DNA of 64,000 nt from Streptomyces sp. CB01635 (GTDB taxonomy: Bacteria; Actinomycetota; Actinomycetes; Streptomycetales; Streptomycetaceae): positions 1 to 64,000 of the forward strand of contig NZ_NNBL01000037.1 in assembly GCF_002803065.1 (NCBI RefSeq), given 5' to 3'. Positions 31,766 to 40,419 of the stretch are shown here, piece by piece. The notes below the pieces were generated by a model that ran no database searches, had not been told where the DNA came from, and saw only the letters and a list, made by a program, of their open reading frames with translations. How positions within the stretch are numbered: the stretch's first letter is position 1; the number at the start of each line of letters is the position of its first letter. A program made the translations under genes and the position numbers.

Positions 31766-32443
31766 ATGCACAGATCAACAGATGGCAACGTACTCGTCAT
31801 GAAAGTTGTTCTGCCGTTGACGGTCGCGGTGGCCGCGCTCGTGCTCGGCGGCTGTGACACCGCGCCGGACGACGGGGGCGCTGACACCAACTCCCGTGCG
31901 CGGCCCGGGCCTTCGGTGATAGCGCCGGGCAAGCCGGGCGAGGGCGCCGAGACGCTGTCGGCCGAGGACGCGCAGAAGCGCAGGCCGGACGACAGCCCCA
32001 ACTCGGCCGACTTCAGTTACGCGCAGATGATGATCGCGCATCACACGCAGGCCCTGCAGATGACCGAACTTGCCCCGAAGCGGGCCGAGTCGGGCCAGGT
32101 CAAGCGCCTCGCGGAGCGCATCGCCGCGGCGCAGGGGCCCGAGGTCGGGGCCATGGAGGGCTGGCTCAACTCCCACGGCAGAGAGCGCGAGAGCGGCGGG
32201 CACCACGAGCACGGGGCGATGCCTGGGATGGCGACCGAGGCGCAGCTGAAGACCTTGCGCGCGGCGCACGGCGCGGCCTTCGACGAGCTCTTCCTGAAGC
32301 TGATGATCACGCACCATACCGGGGCGGTCACCATGGCGACGGACGTGCTGTCCGAGGGGAACAACGTCCAGGTCGAGGAGATGGCGAACGACGTGATCGC
32401 GCAGCAGACGGCCGAGATCGGGCGCATGCGGAAGATGTCCTGA
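31766..32443 (+). CDS. DUF305 domain lipoprotein
   Basis: A 225-residue exported lipoprotein: hydrophobic VVLPLTVAVAALVLGGC gives a lipobox with the lipidated Cys at residue 30 of this start, followed by an Asp/Gly linker. Both DUF305 halves are present, with FSYAQMMIAHHTQALQMTELA and FLKLMITHHTGAVTMATDVL carrying the paired-His motifs, plus a HHEHGAMPGM metal-like loop between them. ATG 31766 is supported by a leaderless -10; ATG 31799 would give a shorter signal peptide. It pairs divergently with the LVIVD gene. Confidence 0.88.
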   Translation: MHRSTDGNVLVMKVVLPLTVAVAALVLGGCDTAPDDGGADTNSRARPGPSVIAPGKPGEGAETLSAEDAQKRRPDDSPNSADFSYAQMMIAHHTQALQMTELAPKRAESGQVKRLAERIAAAQGPEVGAMEGWLNSHGRERESGGHHEHGAMPGMATEAQLKTLRAAHGAAFDELFLKLMITHHTGAVTMATDVLSEGNNVQVEEMANDVIAQQTAEIGRMRKMS

Positions 32444-32538
32444 CGCCCGGCCGGTGAGCTCCGCGCGTTCCACACCCTCCCGGCCCGGCCCCCGTGGTGT
32501 CATGCTGGAAGTCCGTCGGCCTGCGGAAGGAGTCCGCC

Positions 32539-33888
32539 GTGCTGCGCGTCGCCGTTGTGGGGTCGGGGCCGAGCGGGGTGTACACCGCGCAGAGCCTGGT
32601 CCAGCAGGAGCGGGTACCGGACGTCCATGTGGACGTCCTCGACCGGCTCCCCTGCCCGTACGGCCTGGTGCGCTACGGCGTGGCACCGGACCACGAGAAG
32701 ATCAAGTCGCTGCAGAACAATCTGCGCACGGTTCTGGAGCACGAGCGCGTCCGCTTCGTCGGCGGGGTCGAGATCGGCCCCGGCCTGCCGCCCGGCCGGC
32801 TCCTGGAGATGTACCACGCGGTCGTGTACTGCGTGGGCGCCGCCACCGACCGCCATCTGGGCGTACCGGGCGAGGACCTGCCGGGCAGCTGGTCGGCGAC
32901 CGATTTCGTCTCCTGGTACAGCGCGCATCCGGACGCGGTGGCCGAGGGGTTCGTACGGGGTGTGGAGTCGGCCGTCGTCATCGGCGTGGGCAACGTCGCC
33001 GTGGACGTCACGCGGATCCTGGCCCGCGGCGCGGCCGAGCTGGCGCCCACCGACATGCCGCAGGCGGCGCTCGGCGCACTGGCCGACAGCCGCGTGCGGG
33101 ACGTGTACATGGTGGGACGGCGCGGCCCTTCGCAGGCCCGGTTCACCACCAAGGAGCTGCGTGAGCTCGGCACGCTGCCCGGGGTCGAAGTGGTCGTGGA
33201 TCCGGCCGAGTTGGCGCTCGATCCCGCCTACCTCGACCCGTCGGGGCTCCCGGCGGCGAACCGGCGGAACGTCGAGGTCCTGCGCGGCTGGGCCGAGCGC
33301 CCGTCGCCGGGTCTGCCCCGCCGCATCCATCTGCGCTTCTTCCAGCGGCCGTCGGCACTCCTGGAAGGGGCGGCGGGCCGGGTGTCGGGCGTACGGTTCG
33401 AGCACACCGCGCCGGACGGCTCGGGCGGCGTGAGCGGCACCGGCCGGTTCGACGACATCGACGCGCAGCTCGTCCTGCGCTCGGTCGGATACCGCGGAGT
33501 GCCCTTGGACGGGCTGCCGTTCGACGCGGCCACCGGGACCGTGCCGCATCGCGAGGGGCGCATCCTGCGGGCCGGTGAGGTCTCGCCCGGCGAGTATGTC
33601 GCGGGCTGGATCAAGCGCGGCCCGACGGGCGTGATCGGCACCAACCGCCCGTGCGCCAAGGAGACCGCGCAGTCACTGCTCGACGACGCCGCAGCGCTTG
33701 CCGCCGGGGACGTTCCGGATGACGCGCTCCCCGGCCTTCGCGCGGCGGGCTGTGCGGCCGTCGAGTGGCCCGGGTGGCTCGCGATCGAGCGCGCGGAGGC
33801 GGAGCTGGGCCGGTCCCTGGGGCGCGGCCCGGTGAAGATCCCGGACTGGGCGGGCCTGCTGGCGGCTGCCCGCGACGGGACGACGTAG
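32539..33888 (+). CDS. FAD-dependent ferredoxin-NADP reductase (adrenodoxin-reductase type)
   Basis: A 449-residue flavoprotein of the FprA type that moves electrons between NADPH and ferredoxin. The FAD loop is VAVVGSGPSGVYTAQSL; PCPYGLVRYGVAPDHEKIKSLQ is diagnostic of the family; the NADP loop is VIGVGNVAVDVTRIL; and the C-terminus has AGWIKRGPTGVIGTNRPCAKET. The GTG start at 32539 has GGAAGGAG 6 nt upstream. It could feed cytochromes P450 or other ferredoxin-dependent enzymes; none is adjacent. The gene seems monocistronic. Confidence 0.92.
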   Translation: MLRVAVVGSGPSGVYTAQSLVQQERVPDVHVDVLDRLPCPYGLVRYGVAPDHEKIKSLQNNLRTVLEHERVRFVGGVEIGPGLPPGRLLEMYHAVVYCVGAATDRHLGVPGEDLPGSWSATDFVSWYSAHPDAVAEGFVRGVESAVVIGVGNVAVDVTRILARGAAELAPTDMPQAALGALADSRVRDVYMVGRRGPSQARFTTKELRELGTLPGVEVVVDPAELALDPAYLDPSGLPAANRRNVEVLRGWAERPSPGLPRRIHLRFFQRPSALLEGAAGRVSGVRFEHTAPDGSGGVSGTGRFDDIDAQLVLRSVGYRGVPLDGLPFDAATGTVPHREGRILRAGEVSPGEYVAGWIKRGPTGVIGTNRPCAKETAQSLLDDAAALAAGDVPDDALPGLRAAGCAAVEWPGWLAIERAEAELGRSLGRGPVKIPDWAGLLAAARDGTT

Positions 33889-34068
33889 CGTCTGAGCAGC
33901 GATATGCACTGTCGCGTGGCGCCCGGGAACGGCGACACATCCCGGCAACAGTCGTGAAATCAACAAAACGTTTAAGCCCCATACGGTCTCGTGCTGTCCG
34001 CCTCGTCCCTCGCACCCGCACCCGCATTCGCCTGCGCGTTCGCGTTCCGACAGCCCCCTGGAGTGCCC

Positions 34069-35463
34069 ATGGCAGCCCCGGCCGCCCCACCGTCCGTACA
34101 CCCCGTCGACGAGGTGCCGCCCGTGCGGCAGCTGGCCGTGTTCGGTTTGCAGCACGTGCTCGCCATGTACGCGGGCGCGGTGGCCGTGCCGCTGATCGTG
34201 GGCGGCGCGATGAAGCTGTCGCCCGCCGACCTCGCGTATCTCATCACCGCGGATCTGCTGGTGTGCGGCATCGCGACGCTGATCCAGTGCGTCGGGGTGT
34301 GGCGGTTCGGCGTCCGGCTGCCGATCGTGCAGGGCTGTACGTTCGCCGCGGTCTCGCCGATGGTGATCATCGGCACGACGGGCGGCGGGCTTCCCGCGAT
34401 CTACGGGGCGGTGATCGTCGCCGGGCTCGCGATGATGCTGCTCGCGCCGGTCTTCGGCAGGCTGCTGCGCTTCTTCCCGCCGCTGGTCACCGGCACGGTC
34501 ATCCTGATCATCGGTGTCTCGCTGCTGCCGGTGGCGGGCAACTGGGTCGCGGGCGGGGCGGGTTCGGAGAACTTCGGCGCCCCGAAGAACGTCGCGCTGG
34601 CCGCGTTCGTCCTCGTGGTGGTCCTGGCCGTGCAGCGGTTCGCGCCGCCGTCCCTGAGCCGCGTCGCGGTACTTGTCGGCATGGTCGTCGGGACGGCCGT
34701 CGCGGTGCCGACCGGTTTCACGGACTTCGGCGGTGTCGGTGACGCGCACTGGGTGGGTATCAGCACGCCGTTCCACTTCGGCACGCCGACGTTCCACGGC
34801 GCGGCGATCGTGTCGATGCTGATCGTGGCGCTGGTGACGATGACCGAGACGACGGGCGACTTCATCGCGGTGGGCGAGATGACGGGGCGGCCCGTCCAGC
34901 CGCGCTCGCTGGCGGACGGCCTGCGGGCGGACGGCTTCTCCACGGTCCTCGGCGGCGTGTTCAACACGTTCCCGTACACCGCGTTCGCGCAGAACGTCGG
35001 TCTTGTGGGCATGACGCGGGTGCGCAGCCGCTGGGTCGTCGCCACGGCCGGCGGGATCCTGGTGCTGCTCGGCCTGCTGCCCAAGCTGGGCGCGGTCGTC
35101 GCCGCCATCCCGGCGCCGGTGCTCGGCGGCGCGGGCCTGGTCATGTTCGGCACGGTCGCGGCGAGCGGTGTGCGGACGCTGGCCCGGGTCGACTTCGCCG
35201 GCAACCACAACCTGACGGTCGTCGCCGTGTCGGTCGCGGTGGGCGTGCTTCCTGTGGGTGTGCCCGGGATCTACGCGAAGTTCCCCGACTGGTTCCAGAC
35301 GGTCATGACCAGCGGGATCAGCGCGGGCTGCATCACGGCGATCGTGCTCAACCTGCTGTTCAACCACCTTCCGGGAAGCGGGAGTTCAGCCTCCGAGCCG
35401 GCCGTCCTGCCGGGCGGCGGCCGCGAGAACGCTGTCGAGCAGCCCGGGGAAGAGCACCTCTAG
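34069..35463 (+). CDS. NCS2 family nucleobase:cation symporter
   Basis: A 464-residue permease with about 12-14 transmembrane helices, of the uracil/xanthine/urate type. It has AVFGLQHVLAMYAGAVAVPLIVGG near the N-terminus and the substrate-site region TMTETTGDFIAVGEMTGRP near residue 260, then FNTFPYTAFAQNVGLVGMTRVRSR. The start at 34069 has GGAG 6 nt upstream. Its last 78 nt overlap the 3' end of the convergent ArsR gene. The specific base transported cannot be fixed by eye; xanthine or urate is likely. Confidence 0.9.
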   Translation: MAAPAAPPSVHPVDEVPPVRQLAVFGLQHVLAMYAGAVAVPLIVGGAMKLSPADLAYLITADLLVCGIATLIQCVGVWRFGVRLPIVQGCTFAAVSPMVIIGTTGGGLPAIYGAVIVAGLAMMLLAPVFGRLLRFFPPLVTGTVILIIGVSLLPVAGNWVAGGAGSENFGAPKNVALAAFVLVVVLAVQRFAPPSLSRVAVLVGMVVGTAVAVPTGFTDFGGVGDAHWVGISTPFHFGTPTFHGAAIVSMLIVALVTMTETTGDFIAVGEMTGRPVQPRSLADGLRADGFSTVLGGVFNTFPYTAFAQNVGLVGMTRVRSRWVVATAGGILVLLGLLPKLGAVVAAIPAPVLGGAGLVMFGTVAASGVRTLARVDFAGNHNLTVVAVSVAVGVLPVGVPGIYAKFPDWFQTVMTSGISAGCITAIVLNLLFNHLPGSGSSASEPAVLPGGGRENAVEQPGEEHL

Positions 35464-35745
35464 ATCGGCGCGGCGCAGCACGCTCATCTTGGCGGTGCCC
35501 CGGTACATCTGCCGGATCACGCCGCTCTCGCGCAGGACGCGGAAGTGGTGCGTGGTGGTCGACTTCGTGACAGGCAGGACGAAGTGCGAACAGGAGAGCT
35601 CCGCGTCCTCGCCCTCCTCGGCCGCCAGCTCCCGCACCACCCGCAGGCGCATCGGGTCGGCGAGCGCGTGCAGCACCGACTCCAGGCGGATCTCGTCACG
35701 CGTGGGGTGAGCAAGCGCCCTGCTGCTCGGTGCGGCGGTCGTCAC
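35386..35745 (-). CDS. ArsR-type winged-helix transcriptional regulator
   Basis: A 119-residue ArsR/SmtB-fold repressor. The helix-turn-helix runs from LHALADPMRLRVVRELA to PVTKSTTTHHFRVLRESGVIRQMYRGTAKMSVLRRADLE. One Cys (CSHFV) is present but no obvious metal site, so it may sense an organic or redox signal. It is divergent from an old-yellow-enzyme gene across two TACGA-N6-TCGTA dyads. Its 3' end overlaps the NCS2 gene by 78 nt on the opposite strand. Confidence 0.9.
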   Translation of the reverse strand: MTTAAPSSRALAHPTRDEIRLESVLHALADPMRLRVVRELAAEEGEDAELSCSHFVLPVTKSTTTHHFRVLRESGVIRQMYRGTAKMSVLRRADLEVLFPGLLDSVLAAAARQDGRLGG

Positions 35746-35813
35746 GGCGGCTCCACTTCGTTCGGCCCGGTGTGCGGATGGGGGTGGCGGGTGCGTTCGG
35801 TTGCGTCAGGTCC

Positions 35814-35867
35814 ATTGTACGAGACCTGTCGTAGTTTGACAGGTGCCGTACTACGATGCCTATCGTA
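35814..35867. promoter_or_regulatory. Two ArsR-type operators between arsR-like and OYE genes
   Basis: TACGA-N6-TCGTA occurs twice, at 35818-35833 and 35852-35867, 34 bp apart. The first overlaps TACAAT (minus strand, 35819-35814), a good -10 for the regulator. Between them TTGACA (35836-35841) with TATCGT (35861-35866) gives a plus-strand promoter for the oxidoreductase, whose -10 lies in the second dyad. One repressor could therefore shut both directions. Confidence 0.8.
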
Positions 35868-35909
35868 CGAGGACCCGCCACGCCCGTCGTGAACGTATAG
35901 GAGTCTGCC

Positions 35910-36989
35910 GTGAGCGCGCTGTTCGAGCCCTACACCCTTCGGTCGCTGACCATCCCCAACCGGGTCTGGATGCCGCCGATGTGCCAGTACAGCGCCGCTC
36001 CCGAGGGCCCGCTGACCGGCGCCCCGAACGACTGGCACTTCGCGCACTACGCGGCCCGCGCCGCCGGCGGCACCGGGCTCATCATCGTCGAGGCCACCGC
36101 GGTCAGCCCCGAGGGCCGCATCAGCCCGTACGACCTCGGTATCTGGAACGACACACAGGTCGAGGCGCTCCGCCGGATCACCGACTTCCTCAAGGCGCAC
36201 GGCACCGTCCCGGGCATCCAGCTCGGGCACGCCGGCCGCAAGGCGTCGACCGACCGGCCCTGGAAGGGCGGCGCCCCGGTCGGCGCCGACGCGCACGGCT
36301 GGGACTCGGTCGCGCCGAGCCCCCTCGCCTTCGACGACCGGCACCCCGCCCCGGCCGAGCTCACCGTGGAGCGGATCCGCGAGATCGTCGGCCAGTTCGC
36401 CGACGGCGCCCGCCGCGCCCTGGACGCGGGCTTCGACGTCGCCGAGATCCACGGCGCGCACGGCTATCTGATCGGCCAGTTCCTCTCGCCGCACTCCAAC
36501 GTCCGCACGGACGAGTACGGCGGCTCCTTCGACAACCGGGTGCGTTTCGCCCTCGAGGTCGTCGACGCGGTCCGCGACGTGTGGCCGCAGGACAAGCCGC
36601 TCTTCTTCCGTATCTCCGCCACCGACTGGCTGGAGGAGAACGGCTGGACGCCCGACGAGACCGTGCGCCTGGCCACCCTCCTCAAGGAGCACGGCGTCGA
36701 TCTGCTCGACGTCTCGACCGGCGGCAACGCGTCCGGCGTCCGCATCCCGGTCGGACCCGGCTACCAGGTCCCCTTCGCCGCGCGCGTGAAGGCCGAGACG
36801 GAGCTGGCCGTGGCCGCCGTCGGCCTCATCACCGACGTGGAGCAGGCCGAGAAGATCCTCGCCAACGGCGAGGCCGACGCCGTCCTGCTCGGCCGTGAAC
36901 TGCTGCGCAGCCCGTCGTGGGCGCGCTCGGCGGCGCGCGAGCTGGGCGGGGACGTGCACGTGCCGGACCAGTACCACCGCTCGGTCTGA
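35910..36989 (+). CDS. NADH:flavin oxidoreductase, old yellow enzyme family (YqjM-like)
   Basis: A 359-residue FMN-binding TIM barrel that reduces activated C=C bonds with NAD(P)H. It begins LFEPYTLRSLTIPNRVWMPP, has the redox-tuning Cys of the YqjM class in MPPMCQYSA, the HAGRKAS flavin/substrate loop, and the family signature EIHGAHGYLIGQFLSPHSN. The GTG start at 35910 has AGGAG 6 nt upstream. It faces the ArsR gene across two operators, so it is probably induced by an electrophile or xenobiotic enone. Confidence 0.92.
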   Translation: MSALFEPYTLRSLTIPNRVWMPPMCQYSAAPEGPLTGAPNDWHFAHYAARAAGGTGLIIVEATAVSPEGRISPYDLGIWNDTQVEALRRITDFLKAHGTVPGIQLGHAGRKASTDRPWKGGAPVGADAHGWDSVAPSPLAFDDRHPAPAELTVERIREIVGQFADGARRALDAGFDVAEIHGAHGYLIGQFLSPHSNVRTDEYGGSFDNRVRFALEVVDAVRDVWPQDKPLFFRISATDWLEENGWTPDETVRLATLLKEHGVDLLDVSTGGNASGVRIPVGPGYQVPFAARVKAETELAVAAVGLITDVEQAEKILANGEADAVLLGRELLRSPSWARSAARELGGDVHVPDQYHRSV

Positions 36990-37048
36990 GCCCCAGCGGT
37001 GCGGTCCGATCCCCCGGCGGTACGGCGGTCAGTCAGGCGCCCGGGCGG

Positions 37049-37303
37049 TCAGCCCTTGTCCTGCTCGCCGTACCGCTTCTCGAACTTGGCGACCTGCCCC
37101 TCGGCGTCGACCACCCGCGCCTTGCCCGTGTAGAAGGGGTGTGACTCGGAGGAAATCTCCACGTCGACGACGGGGTAGGTCTCGCCGTCGTCCCACTCGA
37201 TCGTCTCGTCGCTGGAGGCCGTCGAGCGGGTCAGAAAGGCATAGCCCGCCGACCGGTCGCGGAACACCACGGGGCCGTAGCCGGGCTGTTTGTCCTGCTG
37301 CAT
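37049..37303 (-). CDS. rpmE2: 50S ribosomal protein L31 type B
   Basis: An 84-residue L31 of the zinc-independent (type B, C-minus) kind: it starts MQQDKQPGYGPVVFRDRSAG and contains HPFYTGKARVVDAEGQV but has no CxxC zinc-binding pairs. Such copies replace zinc-containing L31 under zinc limitation and are normally Zur-repressed. GAAGGAG precedes the ATG. I see no typical Zur palindrome in the upstream 130 nt. It lies downstream of the M81 gene in the same direction. Confidence 0.95.
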   Translation of the reverse strand: MQQDKQPGYGPVVFRDRSAGYAFLTRSTASSDETIEWDDGETYPVVDVEISSESHPFYTGKARVVDAEGQVAKFEKRYGEQDKG

Positions 37304-37430
37304 CGTGTCTCCTTCAGCGCGCGGTTTCAGCGCACCGGCTCGTCGACAGCCGGTACGGGCCTCTCCAGCCTCACCCGGAAGCGGCCGCTCCGCGACTCCG
37401 TCCGCCACCCGTCCGCAAGAGCGCGCCCGC

Positions 37431-38978
37431 CTACAGGAGCACGGCCGTGAGGTCGGGGCCCGGCCCGTCCGCGTACGCGTCGTCATCGAACGGGTACAGC
37501 GGCCGCTCGACCCGGTGGTGCCCCAGGCGCAGGAGGTCCTGGTCGACGCCGCCCGGGGTGAGGGCGAGCAGCCAGTCGGCGGCCATGTCGTGGAGTTCGG
37601 GCTCCAGATAGCCGATCTTCACGACGACCAGGTCGTACGTGCGCGGATCGACACCGAGGCCGCCCTCGGCGGGGCCCATGAAGTCTGCGAGCGTGTGGAA
37701 CGGCTTGCGGCGCTCCACGAGGACGACGGTGAGTCCGCCGACGCGCACCGCCGCCATGTCGACGCCGCGGTCGTAGGCGCCGCCCTCGGACCGGTCCTTC
37801 TGATCGGTGGCGCGCTGCAACGCCGTGACACTGCCGGTGAGTTCGTACGGTCCGCCGTGGCCGGCGTCGACCTTGCCACCGACGCTCAGCGTCACCTCGG
37901 AGCCCACTCCCGCCTCGAAGCAGCGGGCCACGGCGACCGGGTCGGTGATGCCCGGGTGCACGGCCGTGACCTCGCCCGTGCGGATGGCGTCGTTGGCGAG
38001 GAGCTTGCCCAGCATGTACGCGAGGTCGCCGGCGCCGCCCGCGGTCGGGTTGTCGCCGGAGTCGCTGATGAGGAAGGGGCGCTTGTCGGAGGCCACCGCC
38101 TTCTCGATGCACTCCTCGGCGCTGCCGGTCGGGCCGACGAAGACGAAGTCCCTGCGGGCGTCCCAGTAGCGCCGGGCGAGCTTCTCCGCCTCCGCGGCGG
38201 CGAGTTCGGCGTCGTCGCCGGTGACGACGATGGCGGCCTTGCAGCGCGGCTCGTCCGCCCAGGCGTAGCCGACCCACATCGCCGCGTCGAGGATGCCTGG
38301 AAGCTTCTCCATCTCGGCGAGCGAGGCGTACAGGGACCTGGCGGGTTCGAGGCGGGTGCTGGTCTTCTCGCCGGGCAGCAGGACGGGCACCTGGACCCAG
38401 GCGCGGTGCGGGCGCGTGCCGTCGCGCAGGCAGCGTACGAGATTGCGGGCGGCGCGCTCGCGGGTGTCCCACGCGTCCTCGTGCGGGGCGAGGCGGTGGG
38501 CCGTGAGCAGGTCGCAGGGGTCGGCGAAGCGGCGCGACACATTGCCGTGCAGATCCATCGCGGCGGACAGCAGGGGGCGTGTGCCGTGCGCGTCGAGCGC
38601 GGCGCGGACCGCGTCCGTGAGGTCGCCCTCGGCGTCGGTGAGGCCGATGACGCTCATGGCGCCGTGGATGTCGTAGACCATGCCGTCGAGGGGGCCCGCC
38701 TCGCGTACGCGGGTGACGAGTTCGTCCTTGAGGACCAGGTACGACTCCGCCTCGACCGGGCCGCCGGGCAGCGAGGTCGCGTGCAGCAGCGGCACCCACT
38801 CGACCACGTCGGCGAGGTCGGAGTCGGGCCTGGTCCAGGTGTAGCGGTCGAGGAGTTCCTGGCCTCGGGTCTGCCGGAAGTCGTCCGTGGTGGAGCGGTG
38901 CGGGCAGAACGTGGAGGACTCGATGCCGATGCCGCCGATGCCGATGCGCAGGCGGCGTGCGGGGGCCGTGCTGGTCAT
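37431..38978 (-). CDS. M81 family (MlrC-like) metallopeptidase
   Basis: A 515-residue protein of the MlrC family, named after microcystin-degrading MlrC, which cleaves small or linear peptides. The N-terminal domain has GGIGIESSTFCPH, a YDIHGAMSV segment and a MDLHGNVSRR segment, all conserved and probably metal-related; the C-terminal domain contains ISDSGDNPTAGGAGD. It is coupled to the ROK regulator by an ATGA overlap and faces an oligopeptide ABC operon. The likely job is breakdown of an imported peptide (inference). Confidence 0.9.
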   Translation of the reverse strand: MTSTAPARRLRIGIGGIGIESSTFCPHRSTTDDFRQTRGQELLDRYTWTRPDSDLADVVEWVPLLHATSLPGGPVEAESYLVLKDELVTRVREAGPLDGMVYDIHGAMSVIGLTDAEGDLTDAVRAALDAHGTRPLLSAAMDLHGNVSRRFADPCDLLTAHRLAPHEDAWDTRERAARNLVRCLRDGTRPHRAWVQVPVLLPGEKTSTRLEPARSLYASLAEMEKLPGILDAAMWVGYAWADEPRCKAAIVVTGDDAELAAAEAEKLARRYWDARRDFVFVGPTGSAEECIEKAVASDKRPFLISDSGDNPTAGGAGDLAYMLGKLLANDAIRTGEVTAVHPGITDPVAVARCFEAGVGSEVTLSVGGKVDAGHGGPYELTGSVTALQRATDQKDRSEGGAYDRGVDMAAVRVGGLTVVLVERRKPFHTLADFMGPAEGGLGVDPRTYDLVVVKIGYLEPELHDMAADWLLALTPGGVDQDLLRLGHHRVERPLYPFDDDAYADGPGPDLTAVLL

Positions 38979-40156
38979 GCTGAGGCGCTCTCTTCCTGGG
39001 GGACGGGTGCGGTGGGGAGGTTGTGGCGCAGGGCGGTGAGGCCCGCGCCGAGCAGTCCTGCGTCGCGGCCCGTGACCGTCGTGGTGATCTCCAGGTCCGA
39101 CGTCGCGAGCGGCAGGCAGCGCTCGTACAGGACTCCGCGCACGGCGGCGACCAGGGGCTCGGCGGCGGCGAGCGCGCCGCCGAGGGCCACGGCCTGCGGG
39201 TTGAAGAAGTTCACGACGACGGACAGGACCGTGCCGATGTGCCGGCCCGCGGTGCGGACCAGCGTGGTGGCCTGCGGGTCGCCGTCGGCGACGAGCTGGA
39301 GGAGCTCGGTGGTGGAGGCCACCTCGACGCCCTGCCCGGCGAGTTCACGGATGAGCGCGGCGCCGCTGGCGACCGTCTCCAGGCAGCCGATGTTGCCGCA
39401 GCTGCACGGGCGGTCCTGCGCGGCCTCCACGCGTACGTGGCTGATGTCGCCGGCGCAGCCGTTGGCTCCGTCGTGCGGGCGGCCCGCCGAGATGATGCCG
39501 CTGCCGATGCCGCGGCCCGCCTTCACCACCACCATGTGGTCGAGGTCGGGGCGGGCGGCGCGGTGCTCGCCGACGGCCATCATCGTGGCGTCGTTCTCCA
39601 CGGTGACGGGCAGGCCGAGGCGTTCGGCGAGGACGTCGCGCAGCGGGTAGCGGTGCCAGCCGGGCATGCGGGACGGGCTCAGGACGCGGCCCTCGCCCGG
39701 CTTGACCGGGCCGGGGAAGCCGACGCCGAGCGCGCGCACGGTGCGGCCCGCCTCACGCTGGCGCGCGGCGAGTTCGGCGACCTGGCCGCAGAGCCAGTCG
39801 ACGGCCGACTCCGGCCCCACGGTGATGTCGTGCGGAAGGTCGACGGCGTCGAGGACGGTCCCGTCGAGGCCGACCACGCCGAGCCGCGCGTGATGGCTGC
39901 CGAGGTCGGCGGCGAGCGCGACGCCGCCCTGGGCCCGCACGCGCAGCAGGCGGGGGCGCCTCCCGCCGCGGGAGGCGCCCTCGCCGGACTCGGTGAGCAC
40001 GCCCGCCGCTACGAGTTCCTGCACGCGCAGCGAGACGGTGGAGGGGGCGAGGCCCAGCTCCCGTACGAGATCGGCCCGGGAGGTGGCGGTGCCGGAGGAG
40101 ACCAGGTGCAGGATGTGCTGCGCCGACCCCGGTTCGCCTTGCGATGTGTCGGACAT
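38975..40156 (-). CDS. ROK family transcriptional regulator
   Basis: A 393-residue regulator with an N-terminal winged helix (HILHLVSSGTATSRADLVRELGLAPSTVSLRVQELVAAGVL) and a C-terminal ROK sugar-kinase-like domain. The ROK zinc site CSCGNIGCLETVASG is intact; GHH-type ligands precede it as DISHVRV. The kinase phosphate loop is partly kept, so residual kinase activity cannot be excluded. It is coupled to the M81 gene and divergent from the peptide transporter, over a repeat-rich gap, and likely controls both. Confidence 0.92.
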   Translation of the reverse strand: MSDTSQGEPGSAQHILHLVSSGTATSRADLVRELGLAPSTVSLRVQELVAAGVLTESGEGASRGGRRPRLLRVRAQGGVALAADLGSHHARLGVVGLDGTVLDAVDLPHDITVGPESAVDWLCGQVAELAARQREAGRTVRALGVGFPGPVKPGEGRVLSPSRMPGWHRYPLRDVLAERLGLPVTVENDATMMAVGEHRAARPDLDHMVVVKAGRGIGSGIISAGRPHDGANGCAGDISHVRVEAAQDRPCSCGNIGCLETVASGAALIRELAGQGVEVASTTELLQLVADGDPQATTLVRTAGRHIGTVLSVVVNFFNPQAVALGGALAAAEPLVAAVRGVLYERCLPLATSDLEITTTVTGRDAGLLGAGLTALRHNLPTAPVPQEESASA

Positions 40157-40193
40157 ACGCCCTCTTCGTTGCTTGGTTGCTTGCTTCAGCGCG

Positions 40194-40283
40194 CTGGTTC
40201 GTTCGGCGGGCTCGTTTGCCTGGTTCGTTCGATGGGTTCCTTCGATTGCAACTCGAACTCTAGGCGAAACCGAACCAAGTTCG
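40194..40283. promoter_or_regulatory. Repeats in the ROK-ABC divergent gap
   Basis: CTGGTTCGTTCG occurs twice, at 40194-40205 and 40220-40231 (26 bp apart), and CGAACT (40254-40259) faces AGTTCG (40278-40283) as an inverted pair, with an extra CGAACC between. The shared GGTTCG/CGAACC half-site suggests a multi-site operator for the ROK protein. Confidence 0.5.
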
Positions 40284-40324
40284 CCATACCTCCAGGACGA
40301 AGAACTATTTGCCGAATGAAGCTA

Positions 40325-40354
40325 TTGACTTGGTTTTGCCCACCGGCCTAGCGT
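40325..40354 (+). promoter_or_regulatory. Promoter of the oligopeptide ABC operon
   Basis: TTGACT (40325-40330), 18 nt, TAGCGT (40349-40354) is a good vegetative promoter about 65 nt before the binding-protein start. The leader then carries GGAGG upstream of ATG 40420. Confidence 0.65.
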
Positions 40355-40419
40355 TCGGGCGCCGCCCCGTCGCACTCCGGTACGGGGCCGTCCCCCCGTC
40401 CCCTTGGAGGCCCTCCGGC

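Noticed and set aside
33673..35367. A 564-codon minus-strand frame opposite the NCS2 permease
   Set aside because: Its His/Arg/Asp-rich composition is typical of an antisense frame of a membrane protein; no motif was found.
40241..40300. A tRNA-like segment around the GATTGCAACTCGAACTC text
   Set aside because: No acceptor stem, D-loop or anticodon arm can be folded; the similarity is limited to a few T-loop-like bases and fits the ROK half-sites better.
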